From: DATFDN01 sp963830565
GTDB taxonomy: Bacteria > Pseudomonadota > Alphaproteobacteria > Acetobacterales > Acetobacteraceae
Direction: 5' to 3'
Length of the DNA: 64,000 bases
Assembly (NCBI GenBank): GCA_963830565.1
Contig: CAWHMO010000010.1
Span: 558,001-622,000 of the forward strand
Of this stretch, positions 34,284-42,787 are shown piece after piece (the stretch's first letter is position 1; the number at the start of each line of letters is the position of its first letter). A model generated the notes under the pieces. The model worked only from the letters and a program-made list of their open reading frames with translations. It had not been told where the DNA came from and made no database searches. The translations under genes were made by a program, and so were the position numbers.

Positions 34284-34762
34284 CGCATATCCTCCCTCTC
34301 GCGGGTTGCGCAGCCCGCGCACACCCCTTCCGCCTCAATCGTCGTCTTGGCAACCGAGAAGCCCTGGCGCTGCGCCGCCAAGGCGAGCGCCGCAGCCGGT
34401 GCCGGGTCGTCCAGCTCCGTGACGCGCCCGCAGGCGCGGCAGATCAGGAACTGCGCGGCATGGTCGCATTCGGGTCCATCCTCGGCAACGCAGCCGACGA
34501 AGGCGGACAGAAGCTCGACGCGGTGAATGAGCCTCTGCTCCAGCAGGAAACCCAGCGCGCGATATACCGTGGGCGGCGCAGCCCCGGCCCGTCGCGCGCG
34601 AAGGCTGTCCAGCAGGTCATAGGCGCTCGTGGGCGCCGCCCGCTCTAGGATCAGACCCAGAACCTGCTGACGCAGCGCCGTCAGTCGTGCCCCGCGCGCC
34701 GCGCAGAGCACCGCGGCGCGGGCCAGCATCGCCTCGGTGCGAGGGGCGAAACCCTCGCTCAT
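34274..34762 (-). CDS. zur: Fur-family regulator, Zur type
   Basis: 162 aa from ATG 34762. N-terminal winged helix (RLTALRQQVLGLILERAAPT, PPTVYRALGFLLEQRLIHRVE). The C-terminal half has CDHAAQFLICRACGRVTELD and EGVCAGCATRE: the two CXXC pairs hold the structural zinc and the HxAQFLIC region matches Zur rather than Fur. It should repress zinc-uptake or zinc-sparing genes. It is divergent from hisI, 46 bases away, and overlaps the cupin gene, so it heads a six-gene run. No clear AT-rich zur box is visible in the 46 bases. Confidence 0.85.
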   Translation of the reverse strand: MSEGFAPRTEAMLARAAVLCAARGARLTALRQQVLGLILERAAPTSAYDLLDSLRARRAGAAPPTVYRALGFLLEQRLIHRVELLSAFVGCVAEDGPECDHAAQFLICRACGRVTELDDPAPAAALALAAQRQGFSVAKTTIEAEGVCAGCATREREDMRCS

Positions 34763-34808
34763 GCGCCGTCTCCTTTTCCCGCCGCGCCGGCACGCCAAGA
34801 TAGCATCC

Positions 34809-35219
34809 ATGAGCAAGGATGAAACATCGGCCGTCCTGGAGGCGGTGGGGTTCGATGCCGCCGGGCTGGTGCCCGCGATTGCCCAGCAGCACGACACGGG
34901 CGAGGTCCTGATGCTCGCCTGGATGAATCGGGCGGCCCTGGCCGAGACGCTGGCGACGGGGCGGGTCTGCTACTTCAGCCGCTCGCGCGGCGCGCTATGG
35001 CGCAAGGGCGAGACCTCGGGCCAAGTGCAACACTTGAAGGAACTCCGCATCGACTGCGACGGCGATACGCTGCTGCTGCTCGTGGACCAGACCGGGGTTG
35101 CATGCCACACCGGAAGGCGGAGCTGCTTCTATCGCGCGGCACGCGGCGGCGCGTTGGTCGAGATCATGGCCCCGCTTGCCGACCCGGCGATGCTGTATGG
35201 CTCCGGCGGGCATGGCTGA
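34809..35219 (+). CDS. hisI: phosphoribosyl-AMP cyclohydrolase
   Basis: 136 aa from ATG 34809. Marks of the family: EVLMLAWMNRAALAETLATG, SRGALWRKGETSGQVQ, and the metal site DCDGDTLLLLVDQ with GVACHTGRRSCFYR. The three zinc-binding cysteines are all present. It opens the ring of phosphoribosyl-AMP in histidine synthesis. It is separate from other his genes here, and lies against zur; hisI paralogues are known from some zinc-starvation regulons, so this one may be zinc-related. Confidence 0.95.
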   Translation: MSKDETSAVLEAVGFDAAGLVPAIAQQHDTGEVLMLAWMNRAALAETLATGRVCYFSRSRGALWRKGETSGQVQHLKELRIDCDGDTLLLLVDQTGVACHTGRRSCFYRAARGGALVEIMAPLADPAMLYGSGGHG

Positions 35220-35222
35220 CCC

Positions 35223-36386
35223 TTGCCTCTGATCTATCTGATCGCCGGAGAGCAGAGCGGCGACGTACTGGGGGGGCGACTCATGGCCGCGCTGCGCGCG
35301 CGCCAGCCCGACCTCGCCTTCGCCGGCGTCGGCGGCGCGTTCATGCGCGCGCAGGGCCTGTCGAGCCTGTTTCCCCTCGAGGAGCTCGCGCTGATGGGGT
35401 TCCTGGAGGTGCTGCCCCGGCTGCGCCTGCTCAGGCGCCGCCTTGCCGAGACCGTCGCCGATATCGCCGCGCGGCGGCCAGCCGTCCTGGTGACGATCGA
35501 CAGCCCCGGCTTCGCGCTGCGGGCGCTGCGCGCGGTCGCGCCGCTCGGGATCAAGCGCGTCCACTACGTCGCCCCGCAGGTCTGGGCGTGGCGGGAGAGC
35601 CGGGTGCGGCGCTATCCGGGGCTGTGGGACCGGCTGCTCTGCCTGCTTCCGTTCGAGCCGGCGTTCTTCGCGCGGCATGGCCTGCCCGCGAGCTTCGTCG
35701 GCCATCCGGTGCTGGAGAGCGGAGCCGATGCCGGGGATGCCGCCCGGTTCCGTGCCGCGCACGGCCTGCCGCCAGGTGCGCGCGTGGTCACGATCATGCC
35801 CGGCAGCCGCCGCACGGAGGTCGCGCGCCTGCTGCCAATCCTCGGCGAGACGCTGCGCCGCCTGCCGGGGCCGGTGATCGTGCCGGCCGTGCCACTCGCC
35901 GGCCCGGTGGCCGATACGGTGCGGGCGGCCGCGGAGTCCTGGCCGGTTCGGCCGCTGCTGATCGGCGAACGCGAGGGCAAGCACGACGCCTTCGCCGCCT
36001 CCGCCGCTGCGCTAACCAAGTCGGGCACCTCGACGCTGGAATTGGCGCTGGCCGGAGTTCCGATGCTGGTGGCCTATCGCGTGAACCCGCTCTCCGCCGC
36101 CATCGTGCGGAGGGTCGCGATGGTGCGCTACGCCGCGCTGGTGAACCTGCTCCATAGCGGCACCGGGCGGGATGCCGGGCCGCCGCTGGTGCCCGAGCTG
36201 ATGCAGGACGACTGCACGCCCGACACGCTCGCCCGCGCGCTGACCACGCTGCTGGAAGACCGCTCAGCCGGCGCGGCACAGCGGGTCGGGTTCCGCGCGA
36301 TCCTCGCGAAGCTGCACCCGCCAGGCGGCCTCACACCGTCAGAGACCGCCGCCGAGGCCGTGCTCGAGGTCATGCAGCAGCCCTGA
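35223..36386 (+). CDS. lpxB: lipid-A-disaccharide synthase
   Basis: 387 aa, starting at TTG 35223 three bases after hisI; the start must be here because LIYLIAGEQSGDVLGGRLM, the family's N-terminal motif, follows directly. Other marks: RVHYVAPQVWAWR, SFVGHPVLE, TIMPGSRRTEVARLLP, TKSGTSTLELALAGVPMLVAYRV. It joins two glucosamine-derived precursors in lipid A synthesis at the inner membrane. The last 48 bases overlap the end of the gene on the other strand. Confidence 0.95.
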   Translation: MPLIYLIAGEQSGDVLGGRLMAALRARQPDLAFAGVGGAFMRAQGLSSLFPLEELALMGFLEVLPRLRLLRRRLAETVADIAARRPAVLVTIDSPGFALRALRAVAPLGIKRVHYVAPQVWAWRESRVRRYPGLWDRLLCLLPFEPAFFARHGLPASFVGHPVLESGADAGDAARFRAAHGLPPGARVVTIMPGSRRTEVARLLPILGETLRRLPGPVIVPAVPLAGPVADTVRAAAESWPVRPLLIGEREGKHDAFAASAAALTKSGTSTLELALAGVPMLVAYRVNPLSAAIVRRVAMVRYAALVNLLHSGTGRDAGPPLVPELMQDDCTPDTLARALTTLLEDRSAGAAQRVGFRAILAKLHPPGGLTPSETAAEAVLEVMQQP

Positions 36387-37343
36387 GGCGCGCACCCTGG
36401 CGCGCGATGCCTCGATCGCTGCCTCCACCCGAAGCGCCGCCGCCAGGGCTCGACGGCCAGCGGCGGCATCCACCGGCACGGGGGCGCCGTCCAGCACGGC
36501 GGCGATGAAGGCCGCCTGCTCCGCCTCCAATGCGTCGTGCTCCTGCCAGGATGCCGTCTCGGTGGCGAAGCCCGGCAACCAGGCGACCGGCTCGCCCTCG
36601 CCGCGCGCCGTCACGCTCAATCGGCGGGCGGTGAAATCGACGGTCACGCAGCCGCGCGCGCCGAAAATGCGCATCCGCCGCTCCACTCGCGACGCGACCC
36701 TGCTCGCGCTGATCGTCGCCACCGCCCCCGAGGCGAAGCGCAGGCGCGCGTTGGCCATGTCCACGCGCGCACTGGCAACCGGGGCGCCGACCGCGTCCAC
36801 CGCCTCGAGCGGGCTGCCCACCAGCTCCAGCACGAGATCGAGGTCATGGATCATCAGGTCGAGCACCACGGAAACATCGGTGCCGCGCGGCTTGAAAGGG
36901 CCGGACCGGCTGGCCTCCATGTAGAGCGCGGCGCCCGCACGGCCCAGGATGGCCCCGTGCGCGGCCGAGAACCGCTCCAGATGTCCGACTTGCAGCACCA
37001 GCCCTCGCGCCGCGGCCAGCTCGGCAAGTTCGTCAGCCTCGTCCAGCGTCGCCGCGATCGGCTTTTCCATCAGCACATGCCGTCCGGCCCGGAGCGCGGC
37101 GAGGCCGATGGCGTGGTGCGAGGCCGCGGGCACCGCGATCACAACCGCCTCGGACGCGGCGAGAAGGTCCGGAAGGTCGAGCGCGCGCACCCCCGTCTCG
37201 GCGGCAACCAGACCGGCCCGCTCAGGGTTCCGGTCATGCACCCCGGCCAGCTCGCAGCGCGCCGAGGCCGCCAGCTTGAGCGCGTGGTAGCGGCCGAAAT
37301 GCCCGGCACCGGCCACGCCGACGCGCAAGCGGCGCGTGTTCAT
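36339..37343 (-). CDS. Gfo/Idh/MocA-family oxidoreductase
   Basis: 334 aa. N-terminal Rossmann fold RVGVAGAGHFGRYHALKLA, then HVLMEKPIAATLDEAD with the conserved EKP lysine, and MIHDLDLVLELVGSP. It reduces or oxidises a sugar or nucleotide sugar with NAD(P). In alphaproteobacteria such genes often sit beside lpxB and related lipid A genes; a relative (GnnA) oxidises UDP-GlcNAc for amide-linked lipid A. Here it is convergent with lpxB. I would test that role before assigning it. Confidence 0.87.
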   Translation of the reverse strand: MNTRRLRVGVAGAGHFGRYHALKLAASARCELAGVHDRNPERAGLVAAETGVRALDLPDLLAASEAVVIAVPAASHHAIGLAALRAGRHVLMEKPIAATLDEADELAELAAARGLVLQVGHLERFSAAHGAILGRAGAALYMEASRSGPFKPRGTDVSVVLDLMIHDLDLVLELVGSPLEAVDAVGAPVASARVDMANARLRFASGAVATISASRVASRVERRMRIFGARGCVTVDFTARRLSVTARGEGEPVAWLPGFATETASWQEHDALEAEQAAFIAAVLDGAPVPVDAAAGRRALAAALRVEAAIEASRARVRASGLLHDLEHGLGGGL

Positions 37344-37503
37344 GAGGAAAGTTCCAGTCGCATTTGGCTGGCGGGCGGGTTATCCGAACCGCACGCGCGC
37401 CGCCAGACCCGCCGGCGCGGGCGAGCCCTGCGCGGGGTTGCCGGTCAGGGGTCGTGCCGCCAATCTCCCGCCTGTCTCACCCGAACCGGAGCCGCCCGCC
37501 TTC

Positions 37504-39078
37504 ATGCTCTATTTCAGCCGCGCCAGGACGCTCGCCATCCTTGGCGTCTGCATATTGGCCGCGCTTCTCTGCATCCCCAACGGGGCACGGGCGCCGAATC
37601 CCTGGCTGCCATGGCGCACCGTGCGCCTTGGGCTCGATCTCCAGGGCGGCAGCTACCTGCTGATGCAGGTCGATATGAACTCGGTCGTGAAGGAGCGGCT
37701 GGCCGGTCTGACCGACGCGGCTCGCGAGCAGCTTCGGAAGGCGGGAATCTTTTACAAGACGGTCGAGGCGCAGCCCGAACCGCGCCGAGTTGTAGTACAG
37801 GTGCGCGACCCCACGCAGGCCACGGCGGCGATCGGCGCGCTCAAGCCCTTGGTGCAGACCCAGGGGGCGATGAACATTCCCGACATCGACATCACGGGGC
37901 AACCGGACGGGACCATCACGCTGCAGCTGTCGCCGGTCGCGCTCACCGAGCGGGCCACGGCGGCGGTGCAGCAATCAATCGAGATCGTACGCCGGCGCAT
38001 CGACGAGACCGGCGTGGTCGATCCGCAGGTGAGCCGGGAGGGTTCGGACCGGATCGTGGTCCAGTTGCCGGGCGTCGGCGATCCCGAGCGCATCAAGGCG
38101 CTGCTCGGCAAGACCGCGCATATGACGTTCCAGATGGCCGATACGTCGGTGACCTCCACTGCCGGCACGCCGCCGCCCGGCGTCGAGTTCCTGCCGATGC
38201 AGAACGATCCGCGTCAGCGGATCGCCGTGCGCAGCCGGGTCGACGTGGATGGCGGCGACCTGACGGATGCGCGGGCGGCGACCGATCAGCAGACCGGGCA
38301 ATGGGTCGTGAACTTCACCTTCAACGCGGTGGGCGCGCGGCGCTTCGCCGACATCACCCGCGCCAATGTCGGCCGGCCCTTCGCCATCGTGCTGGACGGC
38401 AAGGTCATCAGCGCGCCGGTGATCCGCGAGCCGATCACCGGCGGGCGCGGTCAGATCAGCGGCAACTTCAACGCCCAGAGCGCCTCGGACCTGGCGCTGC
38501 TGCTGCGCGCCGGCGCCTTGCCGGCCCCGCTCACCGTGATCGAGGAGAACACGATCGGCCCCGAGCTTGGCGCGGACGCGATCCGCGCCGGCGCCATCTC
38601 GCTCGGCGTCGGCTTCCTGCTGGTGATCGCGTTCATGGGCTTCTTCTACGGTCTGTTCGGCTGGTTCGCGAACCTGGCGCTGGTGATGAACCTGGTGCTG
38701 ATGCTGGCCGTGCTGTCGCTGCTGCAGGCCACGCTGACCCTGCCCGGCATGGCCGGCATCCTGCTCACGCTGGGCATGGCCGTGGATGCCAACATCCTCA
38801 TCAACGAGCGCATCCGCGAGGAGCAGAGGCTCGGCCGCCCACCGCTGGCGGCGCTGGAGCACGGCTTCTCGCGGGCCTACCGCACCATCTTCGATTCCAA
38901 CGCCACGGCGTTCATCGCCCACGTCATGCTGTTCATCTTCGGCTCCGGCCCGGTGCGCGGCTTCGCGGTGACGATCACCGTCGGCATCGCCACCTCGCTC
39001 TTCACCGCCTGGCTGCTCACCCGCCTGCTGGTCTCGCGTTGGTACGTGTCGCACCGGCCTCGGCTGCTTCCGGTCTGA
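37504..39078 (+). CDS. secD: protein translocase subunit SecD
   Basis: 524 aa from ATG 37504. N-terminal membrane helix, the D1 motif LGLDLQGGSYLLMQVD, the P1 periplasmic domain with STVVDPQVSREGSDRIVVQLPG-type sequence seen as VVDPQVSREGSDRIVVQLPG, and the C-terminal bundle with TLGMAVDANILINERIREE and RAYRTIFDSNATAFI. With SecF it uses proton flow to help exported proteins leave the Sec channel. Directly followed by secF. Confidence 0.96.
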   Translation: MLYFSRARTLAILGVCILAALLCIPNGARAPNPWLPWRTVRLGLDLQGGSYLLMQVDMNSVVKERLAGLTDAAREQLRKAGIFYKTVEAQPEPRRVVVQVRDPTQATAAIGALKPLVQTQGAMNIPDIDITGQPDGTITLQLSPVALTERATAAVQQSIEIVRRRIDETGVVDPQVSREGSDRIVVQLPGVGDPERIKALLGKTAHMTFQMADTSVTSTAGTPPPGVEFLPMQNDPRQRIAVRSRVDVDGGDLTDARAATDQQTGQWVVNFTFNAVGARRFADITRANVGRPFAIVLDGKVISAPVIREPITGGRGQISGNFNAQSASDLALLLRAGALPAPLTVIEENTIGPELGADAIRAGAISLGVGFLLVIAFMGFFYGLFGWFANLALVMNLVLMLAVLSLLQATLTLPGMAGILLTLGMAVDANILINERIREEQRLGRPPLAALEHGFSRAYRTIFDSNATAFIAHVMLFIFGSGPVRGFAVTITVGIATSLFTAWLLTRLLVSRWYVSHRPRLLPV

Positions 39079-39082
39079 TCCC

Positions 39083-40048
39083 ATGCTTCGTCCCATGTTC
39101 CGCCTGGTCCCTGACAACACGCGCATCCACTTCATGCGCGGCCGGTTCATGGGCCTGATCGTCTCCGCGATCCTGTCCACCGCCTCGGTGGTGCTGTTCT
39201 TCCACCCAGGGCTGCATCTCGGCATCGACTTCGCCGGCGGCGTGGTGATGGAGGCGCGCACGCCGGCGCAGGCCGATATCCCCGCGATCCGAGCGGCGCT
39301 GGCCGCCCGCCAGGTGCCGGAGGAGGGCGTGCAGCGATTCGGCACCCCCGACCAGGTGCTGATCCGCATCCGCAGCCAGCCGAGCGCCGACTCGACGCAG
39401 CTCGCGGTGACGCATGTGCGAGAGGCGCTGGAGGCGGTCGCGCCCGGGACCAAGATCCTCAGCACGGAGGCGATCGGCGCCTCGGTCTCGGCCGAGCTGT
39501 TCCGCAACGGGCTGCTCGCGCTCGCGCTCAGCCTGCTGATGATCCTGGTCTATATCTGGTTCCGCTTCGAATGGCAGTTCGCCGTCGGCGCGGTGGTCAC
39601 GCTGATCCTGGACGTGACCAAGGCGATCGGCTTCCTGGCGATCACCCGGTTCGACTTCGATCTGGTGATGGTGGCGGCGATCCTGACGGTCCTCGGCTAC
39701 TCCACCAACGACAAGGTGGTGGTGTACGACCGGGTCCGGGAAAATCTGCGCAAGTACAAGTCCATGCCGCTGCGCGACCTGATCGACCTGTCGATCAACG
39801 AGACGCTGAACCGCACGCTCGGCACCTCGATGACGGTATTCCTCGCCGCGCTGCCACTGGCGCTGTTCGGCGGCCAGTCGATCTCGGGCTTTGCCTGGGT
39901 CATGCTGTTCGGCATCGTCGTCGGCACGTCCTCGTCCATCTTCATCGCCGCGCCGATCCTGCTGTTCCTTGGCGAGCATCGCCTGCGCCGCGATGCCGCG
40001 CCGGCGGGGTCTCGCGCGGCTCGGGAGAAGCCGGTGGTTCGAACCTAA
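39083..40048 (+). CDS. secF: protein translocase subunit SecF
   Basis: 321 aa, four bases after secD. Marks: HLGIDFAGGVVMEARTP, STEAIGASVSAELFRNG, then the helix bundle with VLGYSTNDKVVVYDRVRENL and NETLNRTLGTSMTVFLAALPL. It forms the SecDF complex in the inner membrane. The gene ends 21 bases before the FUSC gene. Confidence 0.96.
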   Translation: MLRPMFRLVPDNTRIHFMRGRFMGLIVSAILSTASVVLFFHPGLHLGIDFAGGVVMEARTPAQADIPAIRAALAARQVPEEGVQRFGTPDQVLIRIRSQPSADSTQLAVTHVREALEAVAPGTKILSTEAIGASVSAELFRNGLLALALSLLMILVYIWFRFEWQFAVGAVVTLILDVTKAIGFLAITRFDFDLVMVAAILTVLGYSTNDKVVVYDRVRENLRKYKSMPLRDLIDLSINETLNRTLGTSMTVFLAALPLALFGGQSISGFAWVMLFGIVVGTSSSIFIAAPILLFLGEHRLRRDAAPAGSRAAREKPVVRT

Positions 40049-40068
40049 CCGGCCAGGGCGCCGGTCCG

Positions 40069-42177
40069 GTGTGGCCGTGGTTGCGGGACTTTGTGTTTTC
40101 CTGGTGGGATCGGCTCGTCGCCTCGGACGCAGGGCTGATCCGGTTCACTTCCGCCGCGCGCGTGACCGTCTCGGTCATCCTCACCTTTGTCGTTATTGAT
40201 GCGCTCTCGCGCGTGACTCCGTTACCCATGGCGATGATCGTCATGGGCATCATCGAGAGCCTGTTTGGATCGGTCGCGGTCCGCGACCCCTCTCCGGCCA
40301 AGCAGCGTTTGACGTTGCTGCTGACCCCGCTCCCGGCCGCCGCGGCGCTGACGCTGGGAACGACCCTCGCGCCATGGCGTGCGATCGGCGATGTCGGCTT
40401 TCTCGTCGTCATCTTCGCTGCCACCTATGCGCGCCGCTTCGGGCCGCGCGCGACCGCGCTCGGGATGCTCGCCTATATCAGCTACTTCATCGGCCTTTTC
40501 CTGCATCTGCCGTTCGCGCAGCTGCCTTATCAGATCCTCGCGCTCGCCATCGGGACCGCTTCTGCCTACCTGGTCCGCTTCGCACTCATCCGTGACCGCC
40601 CGGAGCGGACGCTGAGCCATGTGCTGGCCTCCTTCTCCCGGCGTCTCGACCAAATTCTGGATGAGATCGATCAAGGGATGGCGGCGGGCGGTTGGGACAA
40701 CGCGCGCCGTCGTCGGCTGCGCCATCGCGTGACGCAATTGAACGAAACCGCCCTGGTGGCAGAGGGCCAGATCGAGGCGCTCGACCCCGACCGGCTGGCG
40801 CCGGCATCCCGGCGAAGCGTGTTCGGGTCGCGGCTGTTCGATCTCGAAATCGCCGCCGGACGGCTGGCCCATGAATCGGTGCTTGCGCTGCCGTCGCCTA
40901 CTGAACGCGCGGTACTTCGCCGCGTGCTCGGCGGTTTGAAGCGTCGGACCAGCGTAGCCCCCGCGCGCGCACGGAATTGGTTGCACAGGTTGTCCGTCTA
41001 TGCCGGCCATCGATTGCCAGCCGGCGACCCGATTACCCACGCCGTCCAGGACGTGGCCGAGGCACTTGCGGCCATGCCGGGACCGGAGAGCGCTGCCGAG
41101 CCCGCGCCGGCGGAGCAGCAGGACGGCGCGGATTCGCCGGCCCCGGACATCGAGAAAAGTCGGTTGCTGCCCACGACCAGAGCCGCGATCCAGGTGAGCC
41201 TCGCTTGCGCGCTGGCGATCGTGCCCGGCGAGTTCCTGTCGCCCCAGCGCTGGTACTGGGCGGTCATCACCGTCTTCGTCATGTTCACCGGAACGCAGTC
41301 GCGGGGCGACGTGCTCGCGAAAGGGACGCAGCGTGCGATGGGAACCCTGGTCGGCGTCGGGGCGGGCATCCTGGTCGCCACCGCCGCATCGGGACACTAC
41401 GCGATCTCGCTGGCCCTCATCTTCGGCTGCGTATTCCTGGCCTTCTACCTGGTTCAGGTTGCCTATGGCCTGATGATCTTCTGGATCACGATCTTGATCT
41501 CTTTGCTGTATGGACTCCTGGGCTATTTCAGCCCCGCGCTGCTGATCCTGCGTGTGGAGGAGACCGGCATCGGCGCGTTCATCGGCGTGCTGGTCGCGAT
41601 GGTCGTGCTGCCGACCAGTTCGCGCGAAAACTTCATCCTGGGCACTCGGTCGTTCCTGCGGGCGCTGGGCGATCTGGTCGGACATGCCGCCCAACCCGGC
41701 GGCATGGATCTGACCGAAGCGGCTCGTGAGCTGGACCGACGCTTCTACCAGCTTCGCACCACCGGCAAGCCGCTGACCTCCGGCCTCGCCGGAGCCTTCG
41801 CTCCCAGCCGGGCGCGCCGCTGGCTGCGTGTCTTCCTGGCGTGTGACTACTATGCCCGCACCCTGGCCGGCCGCGCCCAACGCGAAGGTGCCGTCGGCGA
41901 TCAGACGGAAGAGTGTCAGCGCCTTGCCGCGAGAATCCGCGCCAACATCGACCGGATACTGGGCGTGCTGGATCGCACCCGGCCGAAATCCGTCCTGTCG
42001 GGGAACGCCGATCCCGACGTGCCGGCGCGATCGCTCGGCCTAGCCCGCGAGCGCACTCGCAAGGTCGGCATGCCGGATAGCGGGCAGTATGCGCTGATCC
42101 ACGCCCTGGCTGGGATCGACGAGGCGATCTGGCTGCTTGCTCGCGACCTCGCCGGCCCGGAGGAACTGAAAAGCTGA
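40069..42177 (+). CDS. FUSC-family membrane transporter
   Basis: About 702 aa, start GTG 40069 (tentative; no strong ribosome binding site). Two hydrophobic blocks of about six helices (first: VSVILTFVVIDALS to YQILALAIGTASAYLVRF; second: IQVSLACALAIVPGEFL to GIGAFIGVLVAMVVLP) alternate with soluble alpha-helical regions, as in the FUSC/YccS/AaeB family. RYWYWAV-type motif seen as QRWYWAVITVFVMFTGTQSRGDVLAKG, followed by RAMGTLVGVGAGIL. Relatives export aromatic acids (fusaric acid, p-hydroxybenzoate). No membrane-fusion partner is adjacent. Confidence 0.88.
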   Translation: MWPWLRDFVFSWWDRLVASDAGLIRFTSAARVTVSVILTFVVIDALSRVTPLPMAMIVMGIIESLFGSVAVRDPSPAKQRLTLLLTPLPAAAALTLGTTLAPWRAIGDVGFLVVIFAATYARRFGPRATALGMLAYISYFIGLFLHLPFAQLPYQILALAIGTASAYLVRFALIRDRPERTLSHVLASFSRRLDQILDEIDQGMAAGGWDNARRRRLRHRVTQLNETALVAEGQIEALDPDRLAPASRRSVFGSRLFDLEIAAGRLAHESVLALPSPTERAVLRRVLGGLKRRTSVAPARARNWLHRLSVYAGHRLPAGDPITHAVQDVAEALAAMPGPESAAEPAPAEQQDGADSPAPDIEKSRLLPTTRAAIQVSLACALAIVPGEFLSPQRWYWAVITVFVMFTGTQSRGDVLAKGTQRAMGTLVGVGAGILVATAASGHYAISLALIFGCVFLAFYLVQVAYGLMIFWITILISLLYGLLGYFSPALLILRVEETGIGAFIGVLVAMVVLPTSSRENFILGTRSFLRALGDLVGHAAQPGGMDLTEAARELDRRFYQLRTTGKPLTSGLAGAFAPSRARRWLRVFLACDYYARTLAGRAQREGAVGDQTEECQRLAARIRANIDRILGVLDRTRPKSVLSGNADPDVPARSLGLARERTRKVGMPDSGQYALIHALAGIDEAIWLLARDLAGPEELKS

Positions 42178-42257
42178 ATGCCCCCAAACAATCGTGACGC
42201 TGCGCAAAGCCGATCGCGAGGACAAGTCTGCACGGAAGAAGGCGGGATCAGCGGGCC

Positions 42258-42325
42258 ATGTCCAACCTCGGCGTCATTGCTGGAGCTTTGTCCGGCATTG
42301 GGCGAGCGATTGCCGCTGACCTACC
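42258..42325 (+). pseudogene. possible remnant of a short-chain dehydrogenase N-terminus
   Basis: From an ATG at 42258 the frame reads MSNLGVIAGALSGIGRAIAA, close to the nucleotide-binding start of SDR enzymes (VTGASSGIGRAIA), and then loses all resemblance before the next gene. Only about 22 codons look like the family. It may be the relic of a deleted gene or chance. Confidence 0.25.
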
Positions 42326-42354
42326 CCGCCCAGTGCTCCGCGGCGCCCCCGGCG

Positions 42355-42777
42355 CTAGCCGAGCAGGTAGCGCAACCGGATCGCGACCTGCCCGCCCTGG
42401 GGGCCAGTGGTGATCGCAGCATCCCGGAAGCTCGGCGGCCCGAAGCGGAACGGCGCATCATTCGAAAAGCCGATCCCCTCCTTGGGCAAGCCGAGGAAAT
42501 TGCGATCGATCGTCACGTTGTCGTTTTCGTCCTGGAACGCCTGCACGGCATAGGTGCCAGGAGGGATGCCAGTCACCCGAACCATCACCAGGCCTCGATG
42601 CGCGCGTGCCTTTCCCACATAGCGACAATGCGGAGCAAGGAACTCGGCGGGCGGGCAGACCGCCACCAGCACATGCCCGTTCGAGTTCCGCACGTTGCTT
42701 ACCACCACGTCGAGGAAGGTGGTTGGCGCCGCGCCCCCGGCAAACAACAGTACCCCGGCCAGCGCGGCGTATCTCAA
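42355..42777 (-). CDS. DUF2141 secreted protein
   Basis: 140 aa from TTG 42777, with GGAGG four bases upstream; an ATG further up would run into the neighbouring gene. Signal peptide LRYAALAGVLLFAGGAAP. The body has VVVSNVRNSNGHVLVAVCP and GTYAVQAFQDENDNVTIDRNFLGLPKEGIGFSNDA, the DUF2141 signature (beta-sandwich, periplasmic or outer membrane). Function unknown. Ten bases after tarD on the same strand, so probably co-transcribed. Confidence 0.83.
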   Translation of the reverse strand: MRYAALAGVLLFAGGAAPTTFLDVVVSNVRNSNGHVLVAVCPPAEFLAPHCRYVGKARAHRGLVMVRVTGIPPGTYAVQAFQDENDNVTIDRNFLGLPKEGIGFSNDAPFRFGPPSFRDAAITTGPQGGQVAIRLRYLLG

Positions 42778-42787
42778 GCCGCCTCCA

